NCBI RefSeq assembly: GCF_027922005.1
Contig: NZ_BSEV01000001.1
Location: forward strand, 583,638 to 647,637
Reading direction: 5' to 3'
DNA from: Streptosporangium carneum
GTDB lineage: Bacteria > Actinomycetota > Actinomycetes > Streptosporangiales > Streptosporangiaceae
Length of the DNA: 64,000 nucleotides
A program made the position numbers and the translations under genes. The notes below the pieces were generated by a model that saw only the letters and a program-made list of their open reading frames with translations, did no database searches and was not told the DNA's origin. Shown piece after piece: positions 62,225 through 64,000 of this stretch; the first letter of the stretch is position 1; each line of letters begins with the position of its first letter.

Positions 62225-62663
62225 GTCAGGGTTGCAGCTCGGGTTGCGGTTGCCGCTCGGCCTTCACCCGTCGCCCCGGAGAGCGGTCCCCATGCGCGTG
62301 CTCGCGTCCTGCACGAGAGCACCGGCCACATGGTGTACCGCTCGGTTGTGGTCACCCGCGCGTGGCCGAGGATCTCCTGCACGACACGGATGTGCACACC
62401 CTGTTCCACAAGGAGCGTCCCGGCCGTGTGCCGGGCGTCGTGAAGCCTGGCGTCACGGACACCGGCCCGCTTGAGGAGCGCCTTCCACGCCTTGTAGTCC
62501 TCGCTGCGTTCCATCGGCCTGCCGTGCCGGGTGGCGAAGACGAGGTCGTGTTCCTCCCACAGATGCCCGGCTCTGGCCCGCTCGGCTGCCTGTGCTTCGC
62601 GGTGAGCCCGAAGCAGGGGCAGCAACTCGGGAGGGCACTGGAGGGTGAGCTTGCCCCTTACGA
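62225..62663 (-). pseudogene. tyrosine integrase C-terminal half
   Basis: Minus-strand frame: VVRGKLTLQCPPELLPLLRA, then HLWEEHDLVFATRHGRPMER, then LHDARHTAGTLLVEQGVHIR, then ILGHARVTTTERYTMWP. The late catalytic residues (H-x-x-R, GH, Tyr) are present, but the N-terminal half, including the first Arg, is replaced by the methyltransferase gene near 62660. The natural stop is lost and the frame runs on toward tRNA-Ser(GCT), the probable att site. Confidence 0.8.
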
Positions 62664-63311
62664 CGATCCATGCTTGCGAGCCAGGAGGCAGACATGTTGC
62701 CGCTTCTGCCCCTCGCCTGGCTCTTCGAGTAGTCGGGCGGTGACGACCAACCCGGCCTCGGCGAGCAACTCGGTGATGCGGTCGGGCGGCCGTAGATAGG
62801 AACCGATCGACACCGGGTGGCCGTATGCGTGCTGGAGATGCCGATGCTCGTCGCCGACGTGGGTTCCCAGCAACAGGTGGCCGCCTGGTGCAAGCGTCCG
62901 ATGAAACTCGGCGAACACCGTCGGCAACTGCTCCGCTGGGATGTGATGGGTCGAGTACCAGGCGATGACCCCGCCCAACTCGCCGTCCTTGAGATCCAGC
63001 GCGGTCATCGAACCCACCTCGAACCGTAGACCCGAGTATCTCCGCCGAGCCACCTCGACCATCTTGGGCGACAGATCGATGCCGAACACCGGCACTCCCA
63101 GTGCGTTCAGGTGCGCCGCCACATGGCCGGGCCCGCACCCGATGTCGGCGACCGGCCCCTGCCCGGCGGCTTGTACGAGCTCGGCGAACGCGGCCAACAT
63201 CGCGCGTGTCAGTGGCATTGACGTGAGCGCGTCTCCGACGAGCTCTGCATAGTCGACGGCGACGGTGTCGTAAGACTCGCGAGTAGCCGCCAGGTAGGGG
63301 GGTTCGACCAT
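62658..63311 (-). CDS. class I SAM-dependent methyltransferase
   Basis: A 217-aa enzyme from ATG 63311. Motif I VADIGCGPGHVAAHLNALG near residue 57 binds AdoMet, GIDLSPKMVEVARRRY is motif II, and GVIAWYSTHHIP and LAPGGHLLLGTH are motifs IV and VI. The acceptor substrate is unknown. Its 3' end touches the integrase relic, so it may be cargo of the element inserted at tRNA-Ser(GCT). Confidence 0.88.
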   Translation of the reverse strand: MVEPPYLAATRESYDTVAVDYAELVGDALTSMPLTRAMLAAFAELVQAAGQGPVADIGCGPGHVAAHLNALGVPVFGIDLSPKMVEVARRRYSGLRFEVGSMTALDLKDGELGGVIAWYSTHHIPAEQLPTVFAEFHRTLAPGGHLLLGTHVGDEHRHLQHAYGHPVSIGSYLRPPDRITELLAEAGLVVTARLLEEPGEGQKRQHVCLLARKHGSS

Positions 63312-63435
63312 GCCGATCACCGTAGCCGTCACCAAGCGCGCGAGGACCGATGTGATCAGTACTGAGGCACTCTGTCTTCAATGGGGCACGGATGCCGCTA
63401 CCACCCTCACGATCGCCTGAGGGTGGCTGATCACC

Positions 63436-63505
63436 CCACGGGGCGGGGCGATCGACGGTCCGAGGCTTCGTTCCTCAGCTCCGGCCCACTGGACAGCGTG
63501 GCTGG
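63436..63505 (+). repeat. dispersed repeat, copy B (matches 6011-6077)
   Basis: GGCGATCGACGGTCCGAGGC followed by TTCGTTCCTCAG, CCGGCCCAC and GTGGCTGG repeats the element at 6011-6077. It lies between the methyltransferase and the histidine-kinase fragment. Confidence 0.6.
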
Positions 63506-63599
63506 TCGCGGTTCATCCTGACGGCATGGCGGAGACGCCGAGGACTGCCGATCAAAGTGGATCGTGCAAGCCCTCTGACCTGCATTGAACCGTCCCGAA

Positions 63600-63976
63600 C
63601 GACCCCAGGCGATCTTTTGGGCAGCGGCCACGTTCACACCGATCCGGCGCTGCTGGCGGGCGTCGTCGGCGAGCCGCCGCACAACACGGACGTTCACGGC
63701 GCCGAACCGGTGACCATGCACGCGGCCGGCACCTCGGCGTGGGTGGTGATTGAAGCCACCGATTCCGGCCGGGGGATCGAGCCCGAGGATATGGCCCATA
63801 TTTTCGAGCCGTTGTTCAGGGCCGCCCCCTCACGCGTGGACGGCGGCGGTTTCGGTCTCGGCCTGCCGATCGCTCAGGCGCAGGCGGCTTTGCTGGGTGG
63901 CGGCATCAACGTCATGTCCACGCCCGGTGCCGGAACCTCGTTCGCCGTCTACTTCCCGCGTTTCACCCGTTTGTGA
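63600..63976 (+). pseudogene. sensor histidine kinase C-terminal ATPase fragment
   Basis: The frame gives HVHTDPALLAGVVGE, HNTDVHG (N box), EATDSGRGIEPEDMAHIFEP (G1/F box) and GGGFGLGLPIAQAQAALLGG (G2 box), then ends FPRFTRL. The dimerisation domain with the phospho-His and any sensor region are missing, because unrelated sequence precedes 63600. It cannot autophosphorylate. Confidence 0.7.
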
Positions 63977-64000
63977 GCCCAGGCCGGTGAAAGAGCTGTG

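Overview
The window looks like chromosome from a high-GC filamentous actinomycete, most likely a Streptosporangiales-type genus (Nonomuraea, Streptosporangium or Actinomadura-like; this is inference). The evidence is very high third-position GC, frequent GTG starts and leaderless promoters, SARP and LuxR-LAL giant regulators, a YceI/MarR pair, a SigE-family sigma factor, a PrsW protease and pSAM2-type integrative-element genes.

Positions 1-25.2 kb form an integration graveyard. The window opens inside a tRNA-Ser(TGA) gene. Downstream are several generations of decayed integrative elements: a frameshifted integrase and excisionase with a replication-initiator remnant (1.5-3.4 kb), att-like duplications of tRNA-Ser and tRNA-Tyr sequence (0, 6.7, 7.7, 8.3 and 20.7 kb), two halves of a second integrase in swapped order (10.1 and 17.3 kb), a third integrase remnant (16 kb), three copies of a solo terminal repeat (11.5, 13.0, 16.2 kb), an IS3 orfA stub, and truncated DUF2332, aldehyde dehydrogenase, uridine kinase and XRE-regulator genes. 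Intact cargo or host genes sit among them: NUDIX hydrolase, histidine phosphatase, a WD40 protein with an RNA-polymerase alpha-CTD-like head, aldo/keto reductase with a MerR-type promoter, an MFS exporter, an imine-reductase-like enzyme next to a SnoaL-like protein and a TetR regulator, an SDR, a Tat-exported metallo-beta-lactamase-fold enzyme and a HAD phosphatase. The most unusual locus is at 21.9-23.5 kb: an unrecognised 485-aa protein gene followed 11 bases later by a tRNA gene that folds normally except for a 9-nt anticodon loop, both lying beside a truncated uridine kinase gene.

Positions 25-44 kb are ordinary chromosome rich in regulators: GNAT, ABC-F ATPase (with a deleted ABC-F relic before it), a SARP-NTPase regulator, a short SARP, two LAL-type LuxR regulators, a membrane protein, an alpha/beta hydrolase, an NTF2-like protein, a DUF4394 protein and a PucR-type regulator. 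No biosynthetic cluster is visible for these regulators.

Positions 44-64 kb hold envelope and housekeeping genes: WG-repeat and beta-solenoid proteins, a secreted epoxide-hydrolase-like enzyme, a CadD-like transporter, PrsW, a permease/TIGR03943 pair with a His-rich linker, a NUDIX-NYN fusion, an M15 lipoprotein peptidase, a STAND-like ATPase, a Cys-rich protein coupled to a MauE-type membrane protein, a SigE-family sigma factor, and divergent MarR/YceI genes. The right end returns to mobile DNA: an intact tRNA-Ser(GCT) with an integrase relic beside it, a methyltransferase, and a truncated histidine kinase.
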